From Arcticibacter svalbardensis MN12-7 (GTDB lineage Bacteria; Bacteroidota; Bacteroidia; Sphingobacteriales; Sphingobacteriaceae), in assembly GCF_000403135.1 (NCBI RefSeq), contig NZ_AQPN01000100.1:36898-100897 (forward strand): DNA of 64,000 nucleotides. The letters are read 5' to 3'. This document shows positions 33,011-42,383 of this stretch, one piece after another. Made by a program: the position numbers and the translations under genes. The notes under the pieces were generated by a model. The model was not told where the DNA came from, ran no database searches, and saw nothing but the letters and a program-made list of their open reading frames with translations. Numbering within the stretch: position 1 is the stretch's first letter; each line of letters begins with the position of its first letter.

Positions 33011-35515
33011 ATGAATTTCAGAAGAGCCTTGGCTGTGTTAGTGTTTCTATTTTCTATTTTAACTTGCCAAACCGTATTTGCCCAAACCAATTATTCTGAC
33101 ATCCGGGTTGATGAATTAACGGATGTCCAAGTTCGCCAGTTGATTCAACGTGCTGAATCCGTAGGGTATAGTGATGCACAGTTAGAGCAAATGGCTGCTG
33201 CTCAGGGAATGAAAGCAGAAGAGATTGCTAAGCTGAGAACGCGTGTTGAGAAAATAAGGAAATCCAGTCCTGAAACTAGTAAAACTCCCAATACACAGCT
33301 GAATCAGAATGATGAGTCAACCGGTAGATCTTATGTGGATTCGGATTCGTCTATCAATAACAGAAATTTAGTAAATCAGAATAAAGCAGAGTTAAAGGAT
33401 GCCTTTGGGAACCTGATCCCTAAGATCTTTGGGGCTGAACTATTCAAAAATAACGATATCAGGTTTGAGCCAAACTTGCGGATGGCTACTCCCAGGGGAT
33501 ATATTATAGGGCCTGATGATCAGTTGTTGATTGATCTTACCGGGGACAATGAGGCCAATTATAAATTACAGGTAAGTCCTGATGGCTCGATCCGTCTGCA
33601 ATATGTAGGGTTGATTGCTGTAGGGGGACTTTCTATTGAGCAGGCTACTGCAAAAATTCGCTCGGCAATGGGTAGCACTTATCCAAGTTTAAAGAGTGGT
33701 CGTACCAACATAGCCGTAAACCTTGGTAATATCCGGAGTATCAAAATTACGCTTCTAGGAGAGGTTGTTAAACCGGGATCGTATACCCTCTCTTCTTTAT
33801 CCACTGTGTTTAATGCGTTGAATGCTTCTGGCGGACCTAATGAAAATGGATCATTCCGGAAGATCCAGGTGATCCGTAATAATCGGGTTGTTTCCACAAT
33901 AGATGTATATAATTTTCTTTTAAAGGGGATGCAAAGCGGTAACATTCGTTTGCAGGATCAGGATGTGATTAATATTCCGGTTTATGAGGCAAGGGTGGAA
34001 ATGTCGGGTGAAGTGAAACGGCCTGCTTTATATGAGGTGCTGCCAACAGAGTCTTTGGCTGATGTGCTTCAGTTTGCCGGTGGTTTCTCCAATAAAGCGT
34101 ATTCGGCAAAGATCAAAGTGTTGCAGAACACCAATAAGGAAAGGCAAATTACGGATGTCAACGCAGGAGACTTCAGTGATTACAAACCAAAGAATGGGGA
34201 TAAATATGTCGTGGAAACAATATTGGATCGCTTTGCCAATCGGGTAGAGATTTCTGGGGCTGTATTTCGTCCCGGGCAGTTTGCTCTGGAGGATGGTTTG
34301 ACGTTGAAACAGTTGATTGCAAAGGCGGATGGATTGAAAGAGGATGCCTTTTTAAACCGGGGGTATATATCGAGGTTAAATGCGGACAATTCGCTGGCGC
34401 TGTTATCTTTTGACGTAGCTAAGGTATTAGCGGGCACGCAGGAAGATATTCTTTTACGGAGAGAGGATAAGGTAACTATTTCTTCGATATTCGATTTAAG
34501 GGAAGAGTTTAGCGTGGATATTAAAGGGGAAGTAAGAGAGCCAGGGAGTTTTCCTTATGCACAAGGGATGACGCTGGAATCGTTAATCCAGATGGCTGGC
34601 GGTTTTAAAGAGGGTGCTACGCCAAACCGGATTGAAATAGCAAGAAGGGTTCGAAATAGTGATGCGACTTCGCTGTCGGCTAAAACTGCGGATATCATTA
34701 CGGTGAACATTCCGGTTGATTTACGGTTGCGGGATTCGGTGATTACACTGCAACCTTTTGATGTGGTTTCTATTCGAAGTGCGGAAGGTTACGAAATTCA
34801 GCAACAGGTAAGGGTTGAGGGTGAAGTGTTATATCCTGGGTTTTATACCATCAGCCGAAAGGATGAGCGGATCTCTGATGTGATTAAAAGGGCTGGTGGT
34901 TTAACTGCGCTTTCTTTTGCTGACGGTGCTTCATTGAAAAGACCAGGTGCTGATTCGGCTCAGGATGTTAGAAGTAGAAGTACAGTAGATCGACAGAAAG
35001 AGGAAAGGCTAAATTTGCTTAATCTGGATAGACTTAAAGCGGATGGTGCAACGGATTCAACTGATCAGGATGTTCAAATTCTGGGGAGTGACTTGGTGGG
35101 GATTGATTTAGAGCGGATTTTGAAAAAGCCGCATGCTAAGTTTGACTTAATACTGGAGGGTGGTGACATTATCAGGGTGCCCAAACAATTGCAAACGGTA
35201 AAGGTGACGGGTGAGGTTTTAAGGCCAATAAATGTGGTGTATAAGCCGGGCAAGAGGATGAAGGGTTACATTAATGGTGCTGGTGGATTTACGTATAATG
35301 CGAGTAAAAGGGGGGCGTATATTCAGTATGCGAATGGTTCGGTTGATGCGGTAAGCCATGTGCTGTTTTTTAATTTTTATCCTGATGTGAAGCCGGGTGC
35401 GGAGATCTTTGTACCTAAAAGGGCACCAAGGGATAAAATTGGTGTTCAGGGCTGGATTGGTTTAGGAACTGCATTGGCTTCTATGGCTGCGATAATTGTG
35501 AGTTTGTATAGATAA
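33011..35515 (+). CDS. Polysaccharide export protein with SLBB repeats (Wza-like), copy B
   Basis: 834 residues, the same length and domain order as the gene at 17688: signal peptide, Gln-rich helical segment, Poly_export domain, multiple SLBB repeats, C-terminal membrane helix. Long blocks are identical in protein while the DNA differs at many silent sites and is less AT-rich. Divergence concentrates in the linker near 95-130 and in a segment near 645-690. It should form the outer-membrane tunnel for the line-B polymer. No clear promoter was found; a weak A/T-rich hairpin lies at 32941-32968. Confidence 0.92.
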   Translation: MNFRRALAVLVFLFSILTCQTVFAQTNYSDIRVDELTDVQVRQLIQRAESVGYSDAQLEQMAAAQGMKAEEIAKLRTRVEKIRKSSPETSKTPNTQLNQNDESTGRSYVDSDSSINNRNLVNQNKAELKDAFGNLIPKIFGAELFKNNDIRFEPNLRMATPRGYIIGPDDQLLIDLTGDNEANYKLQVSPDGSIRLQYVGLIAVGGLSIEQATAKIRSAMGSTYPSLKSGRTNIAVNLGNIRSIKITLLGEVVKPGSYTLSSLSTVFNALNASGGPNENGSFRKIQVIRNNRVVSTIDVYNFLLKGMQSGNIRLQDQDVINIPVYEARVEMSGEVKRPALYEVLPTESLADVLQFAGGFSNKAYSAKIKVLQNTNKERQITDVNAGDFSDYKPKNGDKYVVETILDRFANRVEISGAVFRPGQFALEDGLTLKQLIAKADGLKEDAFLNRGYISRLNADNSLALLSFDVAKVLAGTQEDILLRREDKVTISSIFDLREEFSVDIKGEVREPGSFPYAQGMTLESLIQMAGGFKEGATPNRIEIARRVRNSDATSLSAKTADIITVNIPVDLRLRDSVITLQPFDVVSIRSAEGYEIQQQVRVEGEVLYPGFYTISRKDERISDVIKRAGGLTALSFADGASLKRPGADSAQDVRSRSTVDRQKEERLNLLNLDRLKADGATDSTDQDVQILGSDLVGIDLERILKKPHAKFDLILEGGDIIRVPKQLQTVKVTGEVLRPINVVYKPGKRMKGYINGAGGFTYNASKRGAYIQYANGSVDAVSHVLFFNFYPDVKPGAEIFVPKRAPRDKIGVQGWIGLGTALASMAAIIVSLYR

Positions 35516-35550
35516 ATAAGAATTAGAACTGAATAAGTGGAATTATCGAA

Positions 35551-36645
35551 ATGAAGGCGGAGAATACAAATAGAGAAACAATAGCTTCAGATGAAGTTTC
35601 GCTTAAAGATCTCATACTAAAAATACGAAGAGCTGGTCGGTATTTATTGTCAAAATGGGTAACTGTTTTTGTGTTCGGTGTTTTTGGTGGTATTTTAGGT
35701 TTTACATATGCCTGGATAAAAAAACCGATTTATACCGCTACTACTACTTTTGTATTAGAGGAGGATAAATCTGGTTCAAGTGCATTAGGATCTTTAGCTG
35801 GCTTAGCTTCAATAGCTGGTGTGGATTTAGGTGGAGGAGGAGGTGGCATTTTTCAGGGAGATAATATTCTGGAATTATACAAATCCAGGACAATGATTGA
35901 AAAGACATTATTGACAGAGATTGATTTTAATGGAAAGAAACAACTATTAGTTGATTGGTATATTGAGTTCAATAAGCTAAGAAAAGTTTGGGACAAAAAG
36001 CCAGGGTTAAAAGAGCTTCAATTTAGTTCATTAGATGATTCTAATCCAAATTTAAAATCTTCGCGTTTAAAGGATAGTATTTTAGGGGTGGTTGTAAAAG
36101 ATATCAACAAAAACTACTTAACTGTTGCTAAACCAGATAAAAAATTAAGCATCATCAATGTTGAAGTTAATGCTCCTGATGAGGTATTTGCAAAAGCTTT
36201 TAATGATCAGATTGTCAAGAATGTAAATGATTTCTATGTTCAAACAAAAACAAAAAAATCCATAAGTAACATTAAAATATTGCAACACAAAACAGATTCT
36301 GTTTTAAGGGTCATGAATGGTGCGATTTATTCAGGTGTTGCCATTGCAGATGCCACGCCTAACTTAAATATTACACGTCAGGTACAACGGATGGCCCCAA
36401 TACAACGTTCTCAATTTTCTGCTGAAACCAATAAAGCAATATTAAGTGAATTAGTTAAAAATCTGGAAATGTCCAAAATGGCTCTTATGAAGGAAACTCC
36501 TCTAATTCAAGTGCTAGATCAACCGATTTTTCCATTAGAGAAAACAGAGCTAGGTTTGTTGAAAGGTATTGTTTTAGGTGCCTTGTTGTTTGGTTTTTTA
36601 GGTGCAATGTTCGTATTTCTTAAGAAAATATTTTCTGTTGTTTAA
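35551..36645 (+). CDS. Polysaccharide co-polymerase (Wzz family), copy B
   Basis: 364 residues with helices near 38-58 and 335-358. It shares the glycine-rich G-V-D-L-G-G-G-G-G-G-I-F segment (near 95), the Q-G-D-N-I-L-E-L-Y-K-S block and the R-Q-V-Q-R region with the copy at 20243. As there, no BY-kinase domain follows. It controls chain length for line B. It lies 35 bases after the SLBB gene and 12 before the flippase. Confidence 0.9.
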   Translation: MKAENTNRETIASDEVSLKDLILKIRRAGRYLLSKWVTVFVFGVFGGILGFTYAWIKKPIYTATTTFVLEEDKSGSSALGSLAGLASIAGVDLGGGGGGIFQGDNILELYKSRTMIEKTLLTEIDFNGKKQLLVDWYIEFNKLRKVWDKKPGLKELQFSSLDDSNPNLKSSRLKDSILGVVVKDINKNYLTVAKPDKKLSIINVEVNAPDEVFAKAFNDQIVKNVNDFYVQTKTKKSISNIKILQHKTDSVLRVMNGAIYSGVAIADATPNLNITRQVQRMAPIQRSQFSAETNKAILSELVKNLEMSKMALMKETPLIQVLDQPIFPLEKTELGLLKGIVLGALLFGFLGAMFVFLKKIFSVV

Positions 36646-36657
36646 TTCATAGTTATA

Positions 36658-38109
36658 GTGGCGAGTTCTAAAAAAAATTATTTTTATAATTTGACATTAA
36701 CAGCGATCAATTTGCTATTTCCTATAATCAGTTTTCCGTATGCTTCGAGGATCTTAGGGCCGTATGGAATAGGTAAAACCCAGTTTATACTTACCTTCGC
36801 TCAATATTTCGCATTAATAGCAGCATTGGGAATACCGGTTTATGGGATCAGAGAGATAGCAAAAGTAAAAAATAGTCCTGATGCCCTGTCGAAAACATTT
36901 TCTGAACTATTTATCATTTATTTTTGTAGCAGTGCTATTTTAGGCTTGTGTTACTTGATCATTGTTTCTAATTTCCCAACACTAAAAAATGATCACAGCC
37001 TGTATGTTTCTGCGTCTTTGATAGTCTTTATCGGCTTTTCCAGTATTGACTGGTTCTATGCTGGAATACAGGAATTTAAAATCATTGCTATCAGGTCCAC
37101 AATCATAAAGGTACTGTCTCTGATCTGTCTCTTTATATTCGTTAAATCCAGGGACGACTTATTTATATTTTTCCTAATATCCCTGGGTACGCTTCTGGGC
37201 AATAATATAATAAACAGTGTGGCTGTGTGGAAACGCGTGAAGCTAATTACCAAGGGCCTGAATTTTATTATTCACAGAAGACCGTTGTTATTGGTATTTG
37301 GGACCACCCTTGCGTCTAGTATGTACACCTTGTTTGACGTGCTGATACTTGGATTTCTTGCAGATGAAAATGCTGTAGGCTATTATGTAGCAGGCGTTAA
37401 ACTGGTAAAGGTCTCTATACCTATTGTTACCTCGATGGGTATCGTATTAATGCCGAAAATAGTTAGTCAGCTGCATCAAAAAAGCATCAGTGAATTTTAT
37501 GTACTTATAAGGAAGTCGTATGAGTTTGTAGTTTTCTTATCCATTCCGATATGCTTTGGGCTATTTTTACTTGCGAAAGAATTTATATTGCTTTTTTCCG
37601 GTCAAGAATTCTTAGTTGCTACCAACTCCATGAAAATATTGTCGTCCCTTCCGTTTATCATCGGAATGGGATACTTATTAGGGATTCAAATTTTGACTAC
37701 ATCAAGTCATGATAAGCAAATGTTATTTTGTGTTTGCTCTGGAATGGTTGCTAGTTTGCTGTTTAATGTTGTACTAATTCCTCATTTTAAACAAGATGGT
37801 GCAGCTGCTGCCAATGTCCTATCTGAAGTCATTGTTACAGCTGGTTATTACTATTTCGTAAGGAAGCAATATGATCTTGACCTTAAAGTCAGGCCTATTG
37901 TTTGTGCGCTATTATCCAGCTTAATATTCATCCCTGTTGTTTATTTTACCCGTATTTTCTTTTATGAGAGGGATGTGTTTATACTCTTGGTTTCCATACC
38001 TGTAAATTTTCTATTTTATAGCTTCTTCCAGCATTATGTATTTAAAAACATAATAATTGAAGAAGGCTTAAACGTAATAAAACAGAAACTTAAGTTTCAA
38101 AACAAATGA
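36658..38109 (+). CDS. Polysaccharide flippase (Wzx/RfbX type)
   Basis: 483 residues with about 12-14 membrane helices. The N-terminus N-L-L-F-P-I-I-S-F-P-Y-A-S-R-I-L-G-P and the G-I-P-V-Y-G-I-R block near 60 are hallmarks of the RfbX branch of Wzx flippases. It moves the undecaprenyl-linked repeat unit across the inner membrane. It starts with GTG at 36658. It overlaps the next gene by 4 bases. Confidence 0.92.
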   Translation: MASSKKNYFYNLTLTAINLLFPIISFPYASRILGPYGIGKTQFILTFAQYFALIAALGIPVYGIREIAKVKNSPDALSKTFSELFIIYFCSSAILGLCYLIIVSNFPTLKNDHSLYVSASLIVFIGFSSIDWFYAGIQEFKIIAIRSTIIKVLSLICLFIFVKSRDDLFIFFLISLGTLLGNNIINSVAVWKRVKLITKGLNFIIHRRPLLLVFGTTLASSMYTLFDVLILGFLADENAVGYYVAGVKLVKVSIPIVTSMGIVLMPKIVSQLHQKSISEFYVLIRKSYEFVVFLSIPICFGLFLLAKEFILLFSGQEFLVATNSMKILSSLPFIIGMGYLLGIQILTTSSHDKQMLFCVCSGMVASLLFNVVLIPHFKQDGAAAANVLSEVIVTAGYYYFVRKQYDLDLKVRPIVCALLSSLIFIPVVYFTRIFFYERDVFILLVSIPVNFLFYSFFQHYVFKNIIIEEGLNVIKQKLKFQNK

Positions 38110-38879
38110 GCAAGCTATCAGAATTACCTCGCAAGAAAGGCGAGAGGTTGATTATTATCACATCAACTATTTATGTGAACAGCAATTTCACTGTTTTAAC
38201 CGATCCATCACTGAGACAGCAGCAGTATGTTGATAGCATAAGATGGTACCTTTCTGTGAGAACTATTGACAGTATCATTGTTTGTGACAACAGTGGGTTT
38301 GATTATTCACTTATTCTGGAGCTTCAGGACATGGCGGACCGTAATGGTAAGAATATAGAGTTTCTTAATTTTCGTGGGGATGTTGAAAGGATTTCAACGT
38401 TAGGTAAAGGTTATGGAGAAGGTGAAATTATGCGGTACCTGTTTTCTGAGAGTCGCCTATTGTCGTATCACGAATCTTTTTACAAGGTTACCGGAAGAGT
38501 TAAAGTGTTGAATTTGGAACGTCTTGTAGATAATGTCAAACATGATGACATTTGTTTTCAACAGATCAGGATTAATCCATTTTCTAATACTGATTTGATT
38601 GACACCAGGTTATATTATTGTTCGAAACCTATTTTTTCGACTATATTACTAAATGAATTTGAAAAGGTGAATGATGAAAAAAGTTATTACCTGGAAAATG
38701 CTTATACGGACGCGCTCCGCCTTGCAGGAATCAAATATCGTAATTTCAAGATTTTACCACGCTTTGAGGGTTTTTCGGGAAGTCATGGAGGAACGTTAAA
38801 ACTGAGTGCAATTAATTATATGATCAAATACTGCTATAACATTGCTAATGGAATCTACCATGATCTCTTCAGAAAATAG
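38106..38879 (+). CDS. Unknown protein of the polysaccharide island, possibly a glycosyltransferase
   Basis: 257 residues, soluble, no signal peptide. R-L-I-I-I-T-S-T near the N-terminus, S-I-I-V-C-D-N-S-G-F near 56-65, G-K-G-Y-G-E-G-E near 100 and Y-K-V-T-G-R-V-K near 126-133 suggest a nucleotide-sugar-binding fold; the K-V-T-G-R-x segment recurs in capsule-locus proteins of unknown activity. No D-x-D motif stands out. It overlaps the flippase by 4 bases and is embedded in the line-B operon, so a role in polymer synthesis is likely. Confidence 0.5.
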   Translation: MSKLSELPRKKGERLIIITSTIYVNSNFTVLTDPSLRQQQYVDSIRWYLSVRTIDSIIVCDNSGFDYSLILELQDMADRNGKNIEFLNFRGDVERISTLGKGYGEGEIMRYLFSESRLLSYHESFYKVTGRVKVLNLERLVDNVKHDDICFQQIRINPFSNTDLIDTRLYYCSKPIFSTILLNEFEKVNDEKSYYLENAYTDALRLAGIKYRNFKILPRFEGFSGSHGGTLKLSAINYMIKYCYNIANGIYHDLFRK

Positions 38880-39624
38880 TTACTTAAACAATAGTGCCAG
38901 TCCGCTCGTAACGGTTATCACAGTTGTTTATAATGCTGTTGCCACTATAGAAGCAACACTGTTAAGCATAATTAATCAACAAGATATAAATATTGAAATT
39001 GTTGTGATTGACGGCGGCTCTGATGACGGAACTTTAGAATTACTATCGAAGTATAAGGATAAAATTGCTTATTTAATCAGCGAGCCCGACAAGGGAATTT
39101 ATGATGCGATGAATAAAGGTGTTGCTGTCGCAAGTGGGGAATGGATAAATTTTATGAATGCCGGGGATAGTTTCGCTTCAGTTAGTGTATTGAAGAAAAT
39201 TTTCTCCGATAGTATGTCCCCTGATATTCAATTTATTTATTCAGATTTTAATATCCTAAACACAAGATCCGGGAATGAGGAAAGGGTCATTGCTGACTAC
39301 GAAAAAGGCATAATTCTACATCAATCAGTAATCTATAAAAAGTCGCTGCATTCCATATATGGCAAATATGTAGTTACAAAGAAAATTATTGTATCAGACT
39401 ATCTTTTTTTTAATTCGGTGCCTCGTGAGATGATCATGAAAACCAATGTAGTTATTTCAACCAATAATGATAATGGGGTGTCTCAGGGTGCCTGGTGTTA
39501 TTACCAGAAGAAGTGCGTAGACTATATTTTCGGGAGAATATCATTTTCTTATTTGATTTCAGCGATAGTGTATTTCAACTGCAAAGCACTTGTAAAGTTT
39601 GTGATACCCAATAGGACGAAATGA
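38860..39624 (+). CDS. Family-2 glycosyltransferase (WcaA-like), line B
   Basis: About 254 residues from the ATG at 38860; TTG at 38842 and ATG at 38848 are alternatives. It overlaps the end of the previous gene. V-T-V-I-T-V-V-Y-N-A, then D-G-G-S-D-D-G-T near 54-61, G-I-Y-D-A-M-N-K-G and a N-A-G-D metal-site variant are typical. It is of the same subtype as the gene at 1844. It overlaps the EpsG-like gene by 4 bases. Confidence 0.88.
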   Translation: MISSENSYLNNSASPLVTVITVVYNAVATIEATLLSIINQQDINIEIVVIDGGSDDGTLELLSKYKDKIAYLISEPDKGIYDAMNKGVAVASGEWINFMNAGDSFASVSVLKKIFSDSMSPDIQFIYSDFNILNTRSGNEERVIADYEKGIILHQSVIYKKSLHSIYGKYVVTKKIIVSDYLFFNSVPREMIMKTNVVISTNNDNGVSQGAWCYYQKKCVDYIFGRISFSYLISAIVYFNCKALVKFVIPNRTK

Positions 39625-40658
39625 TAGTATATTATTTGATATATGTTTGTTTGTTTGTTTTTGCAATAAATAACCATGTAAAGCCCTCTAAAATCTATTT
39701 GATACCGTTAGGGATTTTACTAATTCTGTTCGCAGGGTTTAGGGGGCCGAATGTGAGCAGTGATTTCGAAACCTATAAGGATTATTATGAACTGGTAAGA
39801 CCTTCCAGTGAATATCTGCCATTTTCGTTTATTGAGCCTTCGTTCGTTATATTTTCAAAAATATTTCCTTATTTAAGATTCGTAATTCTAGCTTATGCAG
39901 TTCTTTCCGTGTGTATAAAGCTATTTGCCTTTGAAAAATTAACTCCTTTTGTGTTTTATTCTGTTGCACTCTGGTTCTCACATTTCTTCCTGGTGTTAGA
40001 GATGAACCAAATTCGGGTTGGCGTTGCCATTGGATTGCTGTTACTAAGCATACCTTCCATTGTTAAGAGAAATCATTATCAGTATGTTGGCTTGGTTTTC
40101 CTGGCTTTCTTATTTCATTATTCTGCCATTATATTTCTACCTGTTTATATTTTGAACACCAATAAAGTACCCGTCATTTATTTCTATGTTATTCCTGCAG
40201 CCTACCTGCTTCACTTTTTAGGAATTGGGTTAATAGAAGTTGTTGGCAAATTGCCAATTCCGCAATTGCAGGGTAAAATGGAATCATACAGATCTTTATA
40301 TGAGATGGGATCTTATGTCAAAATCAATGTGTATAATCCGGTAATTCTTTTACGTGTGGGGTTGATCTATATATTTTTGTTCAATTGGCGATACCTTGCC
40401 AGTAAAAATGAAAATTTCGTTGTGATGATACAGATTCTCGTAATTTCGATTGTAAGTATGCTTCTTCTAGCCAGTCTACCTGCATTTGGGCTCAGGATTT
40501 CTGATCTTTTTGGTTCGGTTGAGATTATTCTGCTGCCACTGTTATTTAATTTAATTAAGGAGAAATACTGGGTTGTGCTGTTTTTATTTATTTTTGGCTT
40601 TTTGATCATGTCTATTGATTTGTTGTACAATCAATTTCTAGAACCATATTCCTTTTAG
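39621..40658 (+). CDS. EpsG-family polysaccharide polymerase
   Basis: 345 residues with about 8-10 membrane helices. The A-G-F-R-G-P-N-V-S-S-D-F-E-T-Y-K-D-Y-Y segment near 34-52 is the characteristic EpsG motif (FR plus a D-x-x-x-Y patch). EpsG proteins act as Wzy-type polymerases. It is the line-B counterpart of the polymerase at 24528 but from a different family. The next gene starts directly after its stop. Confidence 0.85.
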   Translation: MIVYYLIYVCLFVFAINNHVKPSKIYLIPLGILLILFAGFRGPNVSSDFETYKDYYELVRPSSEYLPFSFIEPSFVIFSKIFPYLRFVILAYAVLSVCIKLFAFEKLTPFVFYSVALWFSHFFLVLEMNQIRVGVAIGLLLLSIPSIVKRNHYQYVGLVFLAFLFHYSAIIFLPVYILNTNKVPVIYFYVIPAAYLLHFLGIGLIEVVGKLPIPQLQGKMESYRSLYEMGSYVKINVYNPVILLRVGLIYIFLFNWRYLASKNENFVVMIQILVISIVSMLLLASLPAFGLRISDLFGSVEIILLPLLFNLIKEKYWVVLFLFIFGFLIMSIDLLYNQFLEPYSF

Positions 40659-41501
40659 ATGAATTTTTACGAATCAGTGTTGCCAGTAATAGTTCTTTAT
40701 AATCAGGATATCACCAGTTCAAAAGGTGTGGAAACTTTGATTAAGACACTTGATGCATCGAACAGCCGAATGAAGGTCTTTGTGTATGATAATAGCAAGT
40801 ATGCACAGTATGAGGGAGACTTTATCTATAAAAAGCTTGATGTTAGCTATGTACATGACAGTACTAATTCTGGAGTAAGTAAAGCATATAATTCCGGAGC
40901 TTCTTATGCCCGATTGACCCACAAAAAATGGCTGCTTCTCCTTGATCAGGATACCCTGTTTCCGGATCATTTTATGGGAAGATATGATCAGGCGGTTGTT
41001 GAAAATCCAGGTGCGAAACTCATTGTGCCAGTGCTGAGAACTCAGTATAAACAAATACTTTCCCCATGCAGGTATATACACAAAAAGGGACGTTGGTTGG
41101 ATGATGTAGAGGAAGGTTTTATGGATTCGAATTTATACAGTCCGGTAAATAGTGGTATGTTAATTGATCTGGATGCGTTTGAAGAAGCCGGTGGATACAA
41201 TGAAAAAGTGAAGCTAGACTTTGCTGACTTTCAATTTATAGAAAGGTTTAGCAAAAAGAATCGTTCTTTCTATGTTATGGATATGCAGTGTATACAGGAC
41301 TTTTCGGGGTTTGAAAATGACAAACAAAAATTGAAGCATCGGTTTTATTTGTTTTGTGATAGTGCCCGGAATTGCCAAAAAAATAGTGCATCAGATCATT
41401 TCTGGTACTTTATCGTTGTTACGCGGCGGATGGCTAGCTTAACTCTAAAGCATGTCGATCCGTCATTTATTGGTATATGGATTTCTAAATATATTCTCTG
41501 A
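40659..41501 (+). CDS. Family-2 glycosyltransferase (rhamnosyltransferase-like)
   Basis: 280 residues. P-V-I-V-L-Y-N-Q near 9-16, V-Y-D-N-S near 43-47, the N-S-G-V-S-K-A-Y-N-S-G block and L-L-L-D-Q-D-T near 93-99 match WbbL/RfbN-like rhamnosyltransferases, where D-Q-D binds the metal. The donor is often dTDP-rhamnose, but no rml genes are in the window, so the assignment stays general. It is directly joined to its neighbours. Confidence 0.85.
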   Translation: MNFYESVLPVIVLYNQDITSSKGVETLIKTLDASNSRMKVFVYDNSKYAQYEGDFIYKKLDVSYVHDSTNSGVSKAYNSGASYARLTHKKWLLLLDQDTLFPDHFMGRYDQAVVENPGAKLIVPVLRTQYKQILSPCRYIHKKGRWLDDVEEGFMDSNLYSPVNSGMLIDLDAFEEAGGYNEKVKLDFADFQFIERFSKKNRSFYVMDMQCIQDFSGFENDKQKLKHRFYLFCDSARNCQKNSASDHFWYFIVVTRRMASLTLKHVDPSFIGIWISKYIL

Positions 41502-41505
41502 GCAA

Positions 41506-42237
41506 ATGAATTCAGTCTGCATGGCTACGTACAACGGAGCATTATACATCAAACCACAAATAGAGTCTATATTAAAACAGCTCCATGCCGACGATGAGCT
41601 GATCATTTCTGACGATTCCTCGACTGATAATACACTGGAAGTCATTAAAGCGGTTTGTGACAGCCGGGTTATAATACTTGAGGGTAATCGGTTTCGTGAT
41701 CCCATTAAAAATTTTGAGCATGCGCTTAAAAGCGCCCGGGGCGTATTTATTTTTCTTTCTGATCAGGATGATGTTTGGATAGATGGAAAATATGAAAAGA
41801 TGTTAACTGTGCTTGAAGAGTTTGATCTGGTAGTCAGCGATTCCATTATAGTTGATGAAAATCTCGCGGTTCTTCACCCGTCTTTCTTTGCATATTTCGG
41901 TTCTGGTAAGGGTATTCTTAAGAATATGATTAGAAGTACTTATTATGGATCATGTATGGCGTTTAGACAAAACGTTCTTAAGTTAGCAATGCCGTTTCCC
42001 GATACTAAGGAGATCGGTCATGATCTTTGGATAGGACTTGTAGCCGAGTTAACTGGCCGTGTATGTTTTTTAACCCAACCGATGCTTTTATATCGTCGGC
42101 ATAAGAACACCTTTAGTTCAGCAGGAGTAGGATTAAGCTCCCGGTCGGTAGGACAGAAATTTTATGGAAGGGTTGTGATGATCTGGGAACTCTGTAAATT
42201 TATACTGAGAAATAAATTGAAACGGTTAAAGAATTAA
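41506..42237 (+). CDS. Family-2 glycosyltransferase (rhamnosyltransferase-like), line B
   Basis: About 243 residues from the ATG at 41506, 4 bases after the previous stop; an earlier GTG/ATG-type start at 41452 would overlap and add nothing conserved. V-C-M-A-T-Y-N-G, I-S-D-D-S-S-T-D-N-T near 34-43 and F-L-S-D-Q-D-D-V-W near 84-92 are family motifs. Its C-terminal third (S-T-Y-Y-G-S-C-M-A-F) recurs as a degenerate fragment just downstream at 42250-42383. Confidence 0.88.
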   Translation: MNSVCMATYNGALYIKPQIESILKQLHADDELIISDDSSTDNTLEVIKAVCDSRVIILEGNRFRDPIKNFEHALKSARGVFIFLSDQDDVWIDGKYEKMLTVLEEFDLVVSDSIIVDENLAVLHPSFFAYFGSGKGILKNMIRSTYYGSCMAFRQNVLKLAMPFPDTKEIGHDLWIGLVAELTGRVCFLTQPMLLYRRHKNTFSSAGVGLSSRSVGQKFYGRVVMIWELCKFILRNKLKRLKN

Positions 42238-42249
42238 AGAACGAATTTT

Positions 42250-42383
42250 CACATAATAGTGAGTGATTCTATTGTCTTTAGATGCTAAAGAGCACATACT
42301 GTGGTTTTTGTATGGCTTTCAACAAACAAATCTTACGAACATCTGTTCCAACTCCTAATAGATTTTTATTAGGTATATATTTT
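42250..42383 (+). pseudogene. Degenerate fragment of a second rhamnosyltransferase-like gene
   Basis: Two short blocks match the gene just upstream: V-S-D-S-I-V, then after a stop and a frame change L-K-S-T-Y-C-G-F-C-M-A-F-N-K-Q-I-L-R-T-S-V-P-T (paired with R-S-T-Y-Y-G-S-C-M-A-F-R-Q-N-V-L-K-L-A-M-P-F upstream). The part between them is missing. It reads as the leftover of a duplicated or replaced glycosyltransferase, joined in frame to the start region of the next gene. Confidence 0.6.

Noticed and set aside
33011..36645. Possible assembly duplication of the 17688-21310 export pair
   Set aside because: The two pairs differ at many silent sites, have different base composition and different flanks, so they are true paralogues.
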